Shown here piece by piece: positions 7,560 through 18,600 of a stretch of DNA of 44,054 bases. The position numbers were made by a program, and so were the translations under genes. Origin of the DNA: a virus. Numbering within the stretch: the first letter of the stretch is position 1; every line of letters begins with the position of its first letter. The notes under the pieces are model-generated. The model was not told the DNA's origin. It saw only the letters and a list, made by a program, of their open reading frames with translations, and did not search any database. The stretch is from IMG/VR virus record IMGVR_UViG_3300044858_005324, positions 1-44,054 of that record. One strand, written 5' to 3'.

Positions 7560-9710
7560 GGGAACTGGCTGCACAACATTAAACACGTCAACCCCGGCGA
7601 GCCTGTACAGGCTGGCATTGTGGGCCGGCCCGATCGCGCACTGGCGGATCGCACGGATTATCTCAAAGACCGCCTTGACGCATCTTCCGTCGGGCAGGCA
7701 TTGTTCGACTCGGGCGCCACAATTGCACCCGATGTGCTTCCCGGACATCCTGTGTACTGGAACTACACATCGCACAGATATGAAAAAGCGCTTGCCGCTG
7801 CAGCCATCGACGCAACCACACAGCTGCTGACTATTCAGCCGTCGTCTGATTGCGTTGGTTTATGCTTGCGTAAACGATCTGAAACGCTTGGCGATATTGT
7901 GCTACGCGGCGTTGTCGAGATCGCCGAGCTGGGAAATGCCGTTACAACTCCGCTGCTCGAAGATAATGTGACTCACGCCCCTATTCCCGCCGGCCGCTAC
8001 TACTTATCCGCCGCTGAGCCGGGCAAGCTGGTGCAGCAGAAGCCGGGCGTAACCGTTAGCGTGTGCTACGTACAGGGCCCGAAAGACAACTGCAGCGACG
8101 TACCGCGCGTTGTCGTAATGCCGCATACAGGCGACTTTATCAGCGAGCACACGCATTACCGATTTGATCTGGTTCCAGCTCCCGCCGGCCAGCACGACCC
8201 TGACGCTGCCGTAAACACCAACCGCCATCAGATCACGAGCCCTAACCCGGCTCTCCCGGGCTGGTTGCCCGCGAACCACGCAAGCTTTAACGGCAAAGCG
8301 CCTGTAGGCGCATGGTTCGGTTACAACCTCGCGCAGCATCCAGCTCTGGCTAATGTTTGGCCGCCTGTGCCAATCCAGTCCGTCGCGCTGCTGTGGGACA
8401 AAGGCGTCAACCGCGTCGGCGCTACAGAAGTGCCGCAGGGTGTTGAGGGGCTTGTCGTATGTGATCTCAACGGCATCTGGTGGATGAGCAACTGCTACGG
8501 CGATGTGCCGTGGCCGGCTACGATCGACACAGCAAACCCGCAAACGCCGCCAGACGCGACGACGGGCGAGTGCCCCCGCGTAGAAGCTATGCGCGTCGTG
8601 GTAGTGTTTTTGCGCATGCTCGTCGGCAACGATCGCAGCGTGGTTACAAGCCTGCAGCCGGATACCGACAGCCCGATCACCGTCACTAATTGCGCGGGCG
8701 CGCCGGCTATGACTGGCGATTTGGCGCTTAACCTGAATCTGCCCGTTGTACCGGAAGAAGCAATCGGCGGGCAGGTATTTAAAGAGCTGGTTTCCGGCCG
8801 CAAGCTCAAGCGTGGCTGGGTTTCCGATGGCGTATTTACGCTGTCAAATCAGCTGTCGATCGCCGGTTCGCGAAATTTATCCGCGCGCACAGTAACGATC
8901 ACGCTGGCAAACCCCGGCGTATTTACTGCCGCTAATCACGGGCTCACCGCAAACGCTCCAGTGCGTTTTAAAACAGCAGGCATTCTGCCCGGCGGCGTGC
9001 TCGCGAATAAAACGTACTACGTGTTAAGCGCAGGTTTGACGACGAACACATTTTGCGTGGCAGACGCGCCGGCTGGAACAGCTGTAATTACGACTGGCCC
9101 GCAAGCCGGCCCGCACACTGTAGAAACAATTCGGCTGTTAACGAATGCCGAAAAAACGGGCTTCAACATTCCGTTGTCGCAAGAAGTGCTCGTGCAGCAG
9201 GGCGTAATCAAGATCGACTACACCGATAATCTGGTGGAGCGGGAAATCGCGCCACAGATCATTCGGCTTGATGATACGGTCGAACGCCTGTATTTAGATA
9301 TCCCGTACATTGGTTTTCCGTCCGGGCAGGCGTCTGCGATTCGGGTTCGATTCAATGTAGCGCACGCGAATTTGGGGTCGAACTTAAATATGAAAGTGCG
9401 CGTGCACTTTTTTGGCCGCGGCGGCACGCCGACACAGGCGGCAACATTGCCTTCCTTGCTTATGACGTATCGCAGAATCCAAGCCCCCGCCACAAATGGT
9501 ACCGCGCTACCAGTGTCGGACACGGCGATTGGCTTTACGTCGAATGTCACGCTGCCTTCTGACACGGCGGTCGTGCGCGACAGCGAGGCGTTTGACGTCG
9601 CAGCGGGCGATACCGTGCTGGTCACGCTGCTCCGAGCAAACAACCCCGCAGACGTGTACGCTGAAGTTGGACTGCTGCGCATTGACGGTATTGTTTACAA
9701 CGTAACATGA
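7554..9710 (+). CDS. large tail fibre / baseplate-attached structural protein
   Basis: 718 residues from ATG 7554, preceded by GGAGG. The first 45 residues read as a phage fibre attachment module: HVNPGEPVQAGIVGRPDRAL then RTDYLKDRL, the pattern found at the N-terminus of many fibre proteins that dock on the baseplate. The remaining sequence is beta-rich with many Pro, Gly and Thr. Examples are a segment near 445-510 with AANHGLTANAPVRF and KTYYVLSAG, typical of phage fibre and gp10-like shaft repeats, and a C-terminal beta domain. It probably begins the host-contact apparatus encoded to 24647. Translation may be controlled by the hairpin at 7546-7559. The receptor-binding role is inferred. 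Confidence 0.65.
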   Translation: MSGNWLHNIKHVNPGEPVQAGIVGRPDRALADRTDYLKDRLDASSVGQALFDSGATIAPDVLPGHPVYWNYTSHRYEKALAAAAIDATTQLLTIQPSSDCVGLCLRKRSETLGDIVLRGVVEIAELGNAVTTPLLEDNVTHAPIPAGRYYLSAAEPGKLVQQKPGVTVSVCYVQGPKDNCSDVPRVVVMPHTGDFISEHTHYRFDLVPAPAGQHDPDAAVNTNRHQITSPNPALPGWLPANHASFNGKAPVGAWFGYNLAQHPALANVWPPVPIQSVALLWDKGVNRVGATEVPQGVEGLVVCDLNGIWWMSNCYGDVPWPATIDTANPQTPPDATTGECPRVEAMRVVVVFLRMLVGNDRSVVTSLQPDTDSPITVTNCAGAPAMTGDLALNLNLPVVPEEAIGGQVFKELVSGRKLKRGWVSDGVFTLSNQLSIAGSRNLSARTVTITLANPGVFTAANHGLTANAPVRFKTAGILPGGVLANKTYYVLSAGLTTNTFCVADAPAGTAVITTGPQAGPHTVETIRLLTNAEKTGFNIPLSQEVLVQQGVIKIDYTDNLVEREIAPQIIRLDDTVERLYLDIPYIGFPSGQASAIRVRFNVAHANLGSNLNMKVRVHFFGRGGTPTQAATLPSLLMTYRRIQAPATNGTALPVSDTAIGFTSNVTLPSDTAVVRDSEAFDVAAGDTVLVTLLRANNPADVYAEVGLLRIDGIVYNVT

Positions 9711-9725
9711 TACCGGGTTGCTGCT

Positions 9726-10667
9726 ATGCCTATTGGAAATTGGAATCTACAGTGGCTTAACCACAATTCGCAGCGGTCTTATCCGCTGACAGAGCAAGCC
9801 ACAAAAACAGATATCACCGGAACGATAACGCTGCCGGACAGTTTTATTGTCGGGCTGTATTTACCGGTGCATTCCGGCATCGCCTTCACGCCCAACAATT
9901 TTTTTATCAGAACGGTTGTTATCGCCCCGACCGGTTTCACAATCACGGTCGCCTACATCGCCGACGACGTAACGATAGATGTAGCAACTGCCGTAATTGC
10001 ACGAAATAATTATGTTGCTAATCAGTCGTATGCGCTGGGCGGTATAAATAACTTTGACGACTGTGTCGGGCGCATTGTACTCGGCGCACTTGATGAAATT
10101 GATAAACTGCCCGCCGGCGCATACACATTTAATTTGGCTGGCGGCGGGCTCGAAACAGACGTCATACGCCCAATGATTCGCGCCGTGTCTCGGCTGCGTG
10201 TGCTTAACAATAATGAACTTAGTGCCCCAATTTACGGCGACGTCGTGCTTGTTGCTGGCACAAATGTCCGGCTTAGCGTTGCGCAGTCGGCAAACACAAC
10301 CGAAATCACATTTGACGCTATTTCCGGCGTGAATCTCAATCAAAGCTGTCAGTGCGCTGTACCGCAAACGGGCGCCTGCATTACGTGCATCAACGGTGTG
10401 TGCAGCACAGACGGCACGTTTACATTTGCGCAAGACGAATGCATCAGTATTCAACCGATCACCAACGGCTTGTCGTTTGCTGACACATGCGCGTCTCCGT
10501 GCTGCGGCTGTACAGAACTGGACGCGATTACACAGCAAATTAACCGTTTCGGCGACGGCGTTACAACGTTACAAAATTTCGTTACGCGACTCGGTTCTGA
10601 GGTCACGCAAATGAGCTTGGTTGTGCTCAGCAGCAAGCTTGGCGACTCAGGCTGCCAGACGGGGTGA
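9726..10667 (+). CDS. adhesin-like structural protein, YPL-family member 1
   Basis: 313 residues. The N-terminus has NWNLQWLNHNSQRSYPL, which shares the (R/D)xYP(L/F) core with the next four genes. The C-terminal half carries a cysteine-rich stretch (QSCQCAVPQTGACITCINGV) including the CINGV form of the INGxxPDxxGN motif shared by the set, and ends in a possible coiled coil (AITQQINRFGDGVTTLQNF, about 275-293). The N-terminal 150 residues look beta-rich. No enzyme motif was seen. The shared ends suggest a set of related baseplate-attached adhesins or decoration proteins that differ in their middle parts. Family unknown to me. Confidence 0.6.
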   Translation: MPIGNWNLQWLNHNSQRSYPLTEQATKTDITGTITLPDSFIVGLYLPVHSGIAFTPNNFFIRTVVIAPTGFTITVAYIADDVTIDVATAVIARNNYVANQSYALGGINNFDDCVGRIVLGALDEIDKLPAGAYTFNLAGGGLETDVIRPMIRAVSRLRVLNNNELSAPIYGDVVLVAGTNVRLSVAQSANTTEITFDAISGVNLNQSCQCAVPQTGACITCINGVCSTDGTFTFAQDECISIQPITNGLSFADTCASPCCGCTELDAITQQINRFGDGVTTLQNFVTRLGSEVTQMSLVVLSSKLGDSGCQTG

Positions 10668-10670
10668 CAT

Positions 10671-12233
10671 ATGCCGTGCCCCGATTTTGTTACATCTTCG
10701 TACGGTCGCCGCGGCATTGGCGTTGTGCAGCCGCAAAGCGGTTTGGATTATCCGCTAGTCTCGCCGACGACCGAGGCGCAAGACGATATCCGCTATTTAT
10801 TGGCAGATCTGTACTTTGAGTACGACGATCCGCACGTCTACGACAATACGACGCCAACTGCGCATCCGTTACGTATTGCGTACCTGTACGGCGTTGGCTG
10901 CAACGATAACGTTGGCGCTTATCCAGATTTTCCTGCGCCGGCGCATGATGCAGACATCGTAATTGTCGACGCTGCAAATAACGTGATTTTTGACACCACA
11001 GTTGGCGACATTGTTTTTAACAGCGCGCCGTGGGGAAATGACTACATTATTTATGAGTGGAAAAAATCATACGCGGTTTGCCGGCTTGTCGCTTATGTCA
11101 CGTGGCCCAGCGGCGATACGGCTGCCAAAAATTATGACAAGTACATCAAACCGGCCAACGCGATAATTGACGAGCGCGCTGTGTATAAAATGCCCAAACG
11201 CGTGTTGTCAGTTGCGGTTAAAAACGGCGCGACGACAAGCCAAAAATACACCGGCCGGTTTTTGTTTGTAAACGGTTATAACGTAGAGATTGCGCCCGCC
11301 GCGCCCGCAGTGCGTAATTTTAGAAATGAAACGCCCGTTACCTTCACCGCCGAAGCGGGCACCGGCCGCGGTAAGTATACAGACTGCAGCGAAATTACGG
11401 CCCCGGCGGCAATTACGAGCATAAACGGCATTGGCCCAGACAATGTCGGCGACTTCTTGTTGTCGGGTAAAGATTGTTTGTGGGTTCGCCGACCAACTGC
11501 ACACGAGCAAAACAGTAATAACGCGTTGATTGTAGCGCCCGCCACAACCGCGCAGCAGCAAATTGGCGCCGATTGTTTACCGTGCTGCAGTTGTGCGGAT
11601 TACGCCGCCACCGCAAAGTACATGAACGATACCAGTCTGCGCTACAAACTTATTGGCGCGCGAAGCGAAAACATTCGCGCGTACCACGAAAACAACATCA
11701 GCCGTTGGAACGATCAGCGCGCATGCAGTTTGGCGCGCCCGTTAAAGTTGTTGTTTTTACCGCAACGTTGTCCGTACTTAGACGTTGTTGTGATGTTATG
11801 CAACCCGTGCGATACGTGCATTCCAGCGAGCACATTAAAACTAAAGTTAACTATCGACACCGACGTTACTATGGCGTTAGAATGCGGCCACTCCGCGTTT
11901 TACGCGACTGGCGCGCCGGTAAGCACGCCAGCGTTAATACCGCTCGTAGACGAAATAGGTTACACAATACCGTTTCCAGAAATTCGCGGCGGTGACTCCG
12001 CTTACGCGCAATTCAGACTTAAATTTTTGGAGCCAGATGTAACACAGACGCCGCCCTTTAGGCGCGCCCGCAGCCCGTACGAAATAGCTGGCATACTGAC
12101 CGCAACTATTAACAGCACAAATAAACCATTAAAAATCAACTGTTCTACCGCGGACAGCGAGTTGGCCGCAGAGTCGCAAACGTCGCAACTGTTGAATTGC
12201 GATGAGAACGGTCACACACCAGTTGCGTGCTAA
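10671..12233 (+). CDS. adhesin-like structural protein, YPL-family member 2
   Basis: 520 residues, three bases after member 1. The N-terminus has GVVQPQSGLDYPLVSPTTEA, a divergent form of the shared YPL core. Near residue 245-265 it carries SINGIGPDNVGDFLLSGKDC, the shared ING motif followed by a Cys. Next come a CLPCCSC cluster at about 302-308 and a C-terminal beta domain with paired cysteines (CNPCDTC). A long aromatic, beta-rich section precedes the ING motif. The cysteine spacing suggests disulfides or metal binding in the virion. The function is inferred from neighbours and shared motifs only. Confidence 0.6.
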   Translation: MPCPDFVTSSYGRRGIGVVQPQSGLDYPLVSPTTEAQDDIRYLLADLYFEYDDPHVYDNTTPTAHPLRIAYLYGVGCNDNVGAYPDFPAPAHDADIVIVDAANNVIFDTTVGDIVFNSAPWGNDYIIYEWKKSYAVCRLVAYVTWPSGDTAAKNYDKYIKPANAIIDERAVYKMPKRVLSVAVKNGATTSQKYTGRFLFVNGYNVEIAPAAPAVRNFRNETPVTFTAEAGTGRGKYTDCSEITAPAAITSINGIGPDNVGDFLLSGKDCLWVRRPTAHEQNSNNALIVAPATTAQQQIGADCLPCCSCADYAATAKYMNDTSLRYKLIGARSENIRAYHENNISRWNDQRACSLARPLKLLFLPQRCPYLDVVVMLCNPCDTCIPASTLKLKLTIDTDVTMALECGHSAFYATGAPVSTPALIPLVDEIGYTIPFPEIRGGDSAYAQFRLKFLEPDVTQTPPFRRARSPYEIAGILTATINSTNKPLKINCSTADSELAAESQTSQLLNCDENGHTPVAC

Positions 12234-12236
12234 TTT

Positions 12237-13916
12237 ATGTCAATCAGAAACCAAAACTGGTACAACCTACAATCTACGCGCAGCTACCCGCTCGACGAAA
12301 AGAGTACGGGCGAGGATGACGCGAACGTGTTTATCCGTAATGATATTTTAGTTGATTGCCATATCAAATTTCCGTCGACAGCTGGTGGTTGTTTATATGT
12401 GCAGGCGATCACGGTTTCAGCCGGTCTTGTAACGGTCGTTTTCGGCGCAAGCGACGGTAGCCCGCAGGACGTCGGCTACACTATCGCTACGGTGTCTGTG
12501 CCGCAGCCCGTCGCGCCGTATGTCAATTATCCGATTACTGGACTGATACCCGGCATTTCTGGCTGGGTTGTGTTTGGTCCCGGCGTTGATACTAGCTTTG
12601 TGGGCCGTTACTCTAAACCAATTCAAACGCTTTTACAGCCACGCTGCGCGCGGCCGTACCGCGCGTTACCAATCCCAACACTCGGCAAAATCAATTTAGA
12701 AGATCAGCTTAGCGGTGTCATAACGCTGGCGGCGACGACACCTGTTACAGCTAAGTACACGCGACTGGTCACGGCCGGCACACCGCGAACGGCCGTAATC
12801 TTTGCGATAGATACAACACAGATAACTACAAATTACAATCCGCTCATAGAGTTTCTCGGGCCGTGTGGTCAGCGGCCTGAAAGCGGCACATGTCCAAAAC
12901 CGGCAATTGAGTCGATCAACGGCATACAGCCAGATTGCGCCGGCAATATTGCCCTCGATTTTGTTGGTTTTACGCCGCGCAATTTTACGGCCTGCGGGGG
13001 ATTAGACGTACTTGCGGATACGGGTTTGGCAGAAATTTGCGCGGCCAATAAACCGCCAAAACCGCAGGAATTTAGCGATGACTGTTGTAATCCAGACAGC
13101 CCCGTGTTTGACGGCGAAAATGAATACTGTTGGCCAGATCCAACCACGCAAATTGACACCGTCGTAGACGAAACAATTGTCGCGCCAGATTACCCGTGCT
13201 TAAACTTGCCGCTGTGTATTGATTTTAGCGCGTGCACAATATCGCCGTACTTTGAAACACGTGACGGTCGATTTTTTATCACACAAACACGCGCACCAGA
13301 GATATGCCCGTGCAGCATTCCTGCGCCAGATCCCGATGCCGACCCGAATACAAATCCCGACCCTATCGTACCACCGGAACTGCCAACAAACAGCCTTACG
13401 GATCACAATGTTTATGCAGCGGGCCGCGTTGCAAATTTAAACATCTCAGTGTTAAGAAATTGCCCGACCGATTGGGTATACGAGCGCACGATCGCAGTGG
13501 AGACGCGAATTGGCGCCTCGGGTTTAACGCGTAACGCCGGCCTCATTTTGAACTACAAACAAGAATTGGTACTGGGCGTCGTTACGACAACCTATATTGT
13601 CGCGCTGCTCGATGCGGCACAGGCGCAATTTCGTATTTTGCGGTATAATAACAGCCAATTTATAGAGGAAGCGCGCGTCAATTTCGACATAAAACTTACC
13701 AAGTGGTATCGCATCAGCCTAAACCCGGTACTTGCCGCGCCGGTAAATGATGTATTTACCACAGTCAATCTTAATTTCGCGGTCACAGTACTTGACGAAA
13801 ACACTGCTGGGATTAGCGGAACGGTGCCAATGAGCATTTCAACATTTGGACAAGGTCTTGCCGGCATATTCGCAAATCGCTCGTACGCCGTATTTAATCG
13901 TTTCACTGTGACATAG
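12237..13916 (+). CDS. adhesin-like structural protein, YPL-family member 3, LamG-like C-terminus
   Basis: 559 residues, three bases after member 2. The N-terminus NWYNLQSTRSYPLDEKSTGE is the clearest YPL motif. SINGIQPDCAGNIALDF follows at about residues 223-239. A cysteine- and Pro/Asp-rich linker (about 270-385, with DPDADPNTNPDP) leads to a C-terminal beta domain (about 390-559). That domain ends with WYRISLNP and GIFANRSYAVFNRFTV, the pattern of concanavalin/LamG-like jelly rolls that often bind glycans. The likely role is attachment to a surface polysaccharide. The jelly-roll call is by pattern and moderate in confidence; no catalytic acid pair was identified. Confidence 0.6.
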   Translation: MSIRNQNWYNLQSTRSYPLDEKSTGEDDANVFIRNDILVDCHIKFPSTAGGCLYVQAITVSAGLVTVVFGASDGSPQDVGYTIATVSVPQPVAPYVNYPITGLIPGISGWVVFGPGVDTSFVGRYSKPIQTLLQPRCARPYRALPIPTLGKINLEDQLSGVITLAATTPVTAKYTRLVTAGTPRTAVIFAIDTTQITTNYNPLIEFLGPCGQRPESGTCPKPAIESINGIQPDCAGNIALDFVGFTPRNFTACGGLDVLADTGLAEICAANKPPKPQEFSDDCCNPDSPVFDGENEYCWPDPTTQIDTVVDETIVAPDYPCLNLPLCIDFSACTISPYFETRDGRFFITQTRAPEICPCSIPAPDPDADPNTNPDPIVPPELPTNSLTDHNVYAAGRVANLNISVLRNCPTDWVYERTIAVETRIGASGLTRNAGLILNYKQELVLGVVTTTYIVALLDAAQAQFRILRYNNSQFIEEARVNFDIKLTKWYRISLNPVLAAPVNDVFTTVNLNFAVTVLDENTAGISGTVPMSISTFGQGLAGIFANRSYAVFNRFTVT

Positions 13917-13926
13917 CGGGTGATAC

Positions 13927-14697
13927 ATGACCGACGCACGTATCCTATACCCGCAGTTTCGCGACGAACAGTCAGATTCACGCTACCCGTTTGCTGACGC
14001 CGCTACGCTTAAATCGACAGACGCGAAATTCGTAATTCGCCCGACGGCGTTCATTGATGCCGTATTTTTTATCATTGGCGGTGGCTCGCGGCTGTATATC
14101 TCTAGCGTTGCAGTCGGGGCGGAAACAGTTTCAATAACTGTTGGCGACCCTGACACGCCTGCGCGAGCAATCGGCGAATACGCGATATCCGCTATTCCGA
14201 GCAACGGGCTAATTTCGTTTTTTGATATTTATGGCCGACCTGTCGGTTCTTTGCTGTCGAGTCCGACTGAATTAGCGAACCTAGCCGATAACGACATCGG
14301 GACGTACGCGTTTGCTGTCACAGCCACCGAATTCGTGTCGAGCGTTGTTATACCGGCTAACGAGCCCGGCGTACGCGGAATACTGGCGGATAACAGCCCG
14401 TTACTGACCGGCGACATATGGCTGATTGGCGACCGCGGCGTTGTTTTACGCCACGAGCCGCCGAATATTATTCGTGTAGATGTCATTGGCGTGCCGCTGT
14501 ATCAGCGCCTTTTGTGCGAACCGTACGGTAGTTTTCAGAGCAAACGGTTTTTAAAAACGATCAACGGTTGCCCGCCAGATGCGTTCGGCAATTTCACAAT
14601 CACGGCCACAGGAGAACTGGCCGCCGACACGGCGCTGCGTGTGTACCCGCAAAACGGCACGCTTGTTATCGATACCGCTGGACGGAGTTTAATCTAA
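13927..14697 (+). CDS. adhesin-like structural protein, YPL-family member 4
   Basis: 256 residues. The N-terminus LYPQFRDEQSDSRYPF carries the shared R-YPF core, and near the C-terminus TINGCPPDAFGNFTITA is the shared ING motif in its cleanest form. Compared with members 2 and 3 it is short: it has the N-terminal beta domain and the ING motif but no long C-terminal domain. Its stop TAA (14695-14697) shares its last base with the ATG of the next gene. A small decoration or fibre-connector protein is plausible. Confidence 0.6.
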   Translation: MTDARILYPQFRDEQSDSRYPFADAATLKSTDAKFVIRPTAFIDAVFFIIGGGSRLYISSVAVGAETVSITVGDPDTPARAIGEYAISAIPSNGLISFFDIYGRPVGSLLSSPTELANLADNDIGTYAFAVTATEFVSSVVIPANEPGVRGILADNSPLLTGDIWLIGDRGVVLRHEPPNIIRVDVIGVPLYQRLLCEPYGSFQSKRFLKTINGCPPDAFGNFTITATGELAADTALRVYPQNGTLVIDTAGRSLI

Positions 14698-15623
14698 TGC
14701 CGCGTCCCGGATTTTATAACGACAACGAATACCGCGCATACCCGTTTGTATTCAAACCAAATTTGCCGGATCCGCTTCTACCCACAAATGTGATCGTAGA
14801 CGCTGGAATTATTTTGGGGCTGGACGCGTTTAGCGCCAATGTCGGGGACTACACCGTGTGGCTCGCGGCTGTCGAACGGCAAGCGACCACATTTGTTTTC
14901 ACGCTCAGGTACGCAGAAAAAAACTACACAGCGTCACCCGCGCCGCTTGTATTTGTGTGCCCCGCCGACGCACCAGACTGGGTGACCGTTTTTGCCGAGT
15001 CCGTACCCGTGTCGACCGAAACAGCAGACCCAATCTGGGAGGGTTTTATCGTTATTGGAAAAATCGAAACGCTTGTCGCCACAATGACGGTCGGGCAGAC
15101 GCTTGTTTTTGCGCAGAATAACTATCAGATCGAGCCGGGACGGATTCAAAATCTGCACAAAGCTTACTTGCGGTCCGTAACACTTGCTAATTATGACCGC
15201 CCGCGCGTACCGGATTGCGGCGCAGAAGCTATTGCCCCGGGCGAACGAACACTCGTAGTGGCCAGCAGCAATTTAAAGGGGCCGCTCGTTTTTAAAGAAG
15301 GTTATAATTGTCAAATTACGCAGATAACCAGATCTAACGAGATTTCAATCAGCGCGCTTAAAAATGCCGGCGCGCCAGTCGATGCCGATTTCTGCGCGCA
15401 CGGCAGCGAGGTGCCACTGTACGTCGGCGAACCGTTTGATCCGGTTACGCAACTCTACAGTAACAGCCCTACGTGCAAACAGGTCATCAGCACTATTAAC
15501 GGCGTCGGCGGTAAAAACATAAATATTATTGGCGGTAACGGGGTAACAATTGCGACGGACGGCGACAACAATAAAATAACCGTCACCAAAAAATTGAACG
15601 CGCAAACGAATTGCACAGCGTGA
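14697..15623 (+). CDS. adhesin-like structural protein, YPL-family member 5
   Basis: 308 residues from ATG 14697. I chose this start because it overlaps the preceding stop (TAATG) and because [17 protein letters not shown] aligns with the N-termini of the other four members. The frame is open upstream to 14568, but only through the previous gene. Near the C-terminus [20 protein letters not shown] is the shared ING motif. A hydrophobic alternating pattern in the first 150 residues suggests the same beta fold as the other members. There is one cysteine close to the ING motif and one at the end (NCTA). Confidence 0.6.
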   Translation: MPRPGFYNDNEYRAYPFVFKPNLPDPLLPTNVIVDAGIILGLDAFSANVGDYTVWLAAVERQATTFVFTLRYAEKNYTASPAPLVFVCPADAPDWVTVFAESVPVSTETADPIWEGFIVIGKIETLVATMTVGQTLVFAQNNYQIEPGRIQNLHKAYLRSVTLANYDRPRVPDCGAEAIAPGERTLVVASSNLKGPLVFKEGYNCQITQITRSNEISISALKNAGAPVDADFCAHGSEVPLYVGEPFDPVTQLYSNSPTCKQVISTINGVGGKNINIIGGNGVTIATDGDNNKITVTKKLNAQTNCTA

Positions 15624-15630
15624 GCGGACT

Positions 15631-18600
15631 ATGACAGAAAACTTGTTCAAAGACTCTAATTGTCCAATTGAGGCCGTGCCAAAAGCCGACTTCAATTTCA
15701 TCGCGCTTGACGTGTGCAACATTCCGCCGGCGCCAAAACCGATCTACGGCTGTACTGCGCCGTTCATCGCTCCCGAGCCGCCCGATGACGTTGGCCCAAC
15801 TTGCCCCGTATTTCTCGCCACCGCGACGCTAAACCTTGGGTACGCGGATGGCGGCAACGGGAACCCGTGTAATATCGGCCCCGCTGCGGCGGTAATCACA
15901 CTTGATAAAAAAGATATAGACCCGTGTACGTACAGCCTCGACTTTGATCTCACGATACCGATTCCAAAACCGCCGTGCGCACCCAATGTAACTATCGGCG
16001 CATTTAATTTTGCGGTAGCGTACGACAAATGCCCATTGCCGCCATCGCGTTTTCTGGTTCAAAAAAATGTCACGGTTGGCGACTGCTCTACGCTAGACGA
16101 ATGTGATTTTAGTTTAGATCTAGAGATCAACGTCCCAATTCCGACACCGGAGTGCCCGCGAATCAATGTAAATTCGTTCGAGGTACTCGCCGGCTATGCG
16201 CCGTACGACGGCAACCCGGGCTGCATAGATAAAAAAGCATTTTTTACCGTTACGCCGCGCATCGAAGTGGGCAGCTGCGACCTACCCGATAAATGCAACT
16301 TTGATATCGACGCAAGCATAGTCGTGCCGATCCCGCGACCGTTGTGTACGTCAATTAATCTTACTAAGTTTAACGTTACAAGCGGCTACTCCAAGGATCT
16401 CTGCCTTGAAAATGGCGCCAATAATTTCAGCATCACGCCAGTGCATATTTTTGGCGACGGCTGTAGTACGCCTGACCAGTGTCGTTTTGATGTTGAGTTG
16501 GAAATTCTTATTCCAATTCCAGCGCCAACCTGCCCCGACATTAATATCAGTAATTTTAAAGTCAACGCCGGTTTTACGGGCCGCGAGTACGACGAAAATA
16601 ATTACCCGCTAGATATTAAATGTTTTGTTGGGCCAGTAAATAAAATTAGCGTGCCGTTCGACGACGGTTGCTACATCGTAAGAACCCTGTGGTATTGCAC
16701 TGGAAATCTGCTTTTAAACTCGTTCAACGGATCGGCTAGCTTGCGCTGTCCGTGCGCAGAGCTATTGGACGACGAAGGTCTGCCGCTATATCCGCCAGAT
16801 TGCGACCAAGCGACAACCCAATACGCTTTCTATACCGGCCCGCAGAATGCTTTGATAACCGGCACGGGCGTAATAACCGGAACTATCGGCGCCGGTATCG
16901 TTTATCCGCCGCCCGACCCGTGGGGTGTTGGCGGTTGGTGGGTGCCCGACGGTGATTTTAGCGGCGCGGAGGTTGTTCCGTGGATGCCGGTCTCGCCAGA
17001 AATTACAGCCTACAACGGCACGCTCGTAACGATAGGCAACAGTTGTACTGGCGAAGTTCGCGACGCAGAAGAAAAACACAGTAAATTTCGCATCACGCCA
17101 ACGATCGTACCCGGAGATTGCAACAATCCAGATCAGTGTAATTTTGACGTTGATTTGCAGGTCGTTCTGCCGCTGCCGCGGCAATTTTGCCCAGTTATTA
17201 ATGTCAACAGTTTCGACGTCGTTACGGCGTATGACGACGCTATTTGTTTTACTGGCGTCGAACAAAAATTTGAAATCACAACAGAGCACATACAGGGCGA
17301 ATGCGATCAACCCGACCAGTGCAATTTTTTAGTAGACCTAGCGCTGGCTATCCCTATTCCGCGCCCACCGTGTCCCGTAATTAATACAAAAACGTTCGAC
17401 GTGTCTGTCGGTTTTGCAGCTGCCGACGCCGAAATCGGCGTAGACAATAAGTGCTTGTTTGGCAAGAACACGCGCTTCGCCATTACGCCGACCATTATTC
17501 CGGGCGGCTGCGACACGCCAGATGAGTGCCAATTTGATGTTGAACTGGAACTCGCCATTCCAATTCCGAAACAACCGTGCCCGAATATTTTTGTTAACAA
17601 TTTCACTGTAGTTAGCGGATTTCAACCGGCAGATATTAACGATAAAAATTCGTGCCTCTATGGCGTCACGCCAGCATTCACCATTACGCCGAGAATTGTT
17701 GTCGGCAATTGCAATACGCCGGACCAGTGCGACTTCGATGTCGATCTTGCTATCGCAGTCCCAATTCCGCGCACGCCGTGCCCAGTTATCAGCGTGCAAA
17801 ATTTTGGGTTAACTGTTGGCTTTATCGGAAACGATTCCGATAGTAAGTGCTTCACAGGAAAAAATAAATTCAGCATTACGTCCGAACACGTGCCGGGCAC
17901 AGACTGTGATGATCCGGGTGAGTGTCGTTTTAACGTTGAGCTAGATTTAGAAGTTCCAATCCCGCGACAGCCGTGCCCAAATCTCAACGTTATAAATGTT
18001 GACGTACGCAGCGGATACATCGTCAGTGGCAGCGGCGGCACTAGTGGCGGCAGCACAAAGCTCTCTTTCACTGCCGCCGGTGGTGGTAATAGTAGCGGCG
18101 GCACGAAGCTCTCGCTCACGGATCCCAATAGCAACAGCGCCGGCGTCGAGTTTTGTCCCGGCGGGTATGCATTAAGGTACACCGTGGTTGGCGACCCCGC
18201 GTCGATCACGTGTGTTTCTATTGACCAACACTGCGCTACCTTGTTGGCGAACGGCTACTTCGACAGCATAGAAAATGGCGTCGTGGTACCCGGGACAATG
18301 GAGCAATGCAGAATACATCTCGCTAGTAGCGGTTTTTCTGCAGACGGGGTGTGTTATGCAGATTCAAATTGTAAAGTATCAAGTAGCGAGAGCGCGACTT
18401 GTTCGGGCGAATACGTCTTAATATACCGCCCCGCCGAATGCGAAGACTGCGGCGACGGGACAGAATGTCGTCAAGTTGAAACATACTGCGCCGGCGAGGT
18501 AGCGGCTGGGCGCTACGCGACAATGGCTGTGTGCAGATCAGCGCAGTACAACATGGCTATGGGTAACGTGTGTTATTCAGATTCAAATTGTCAAATACAA

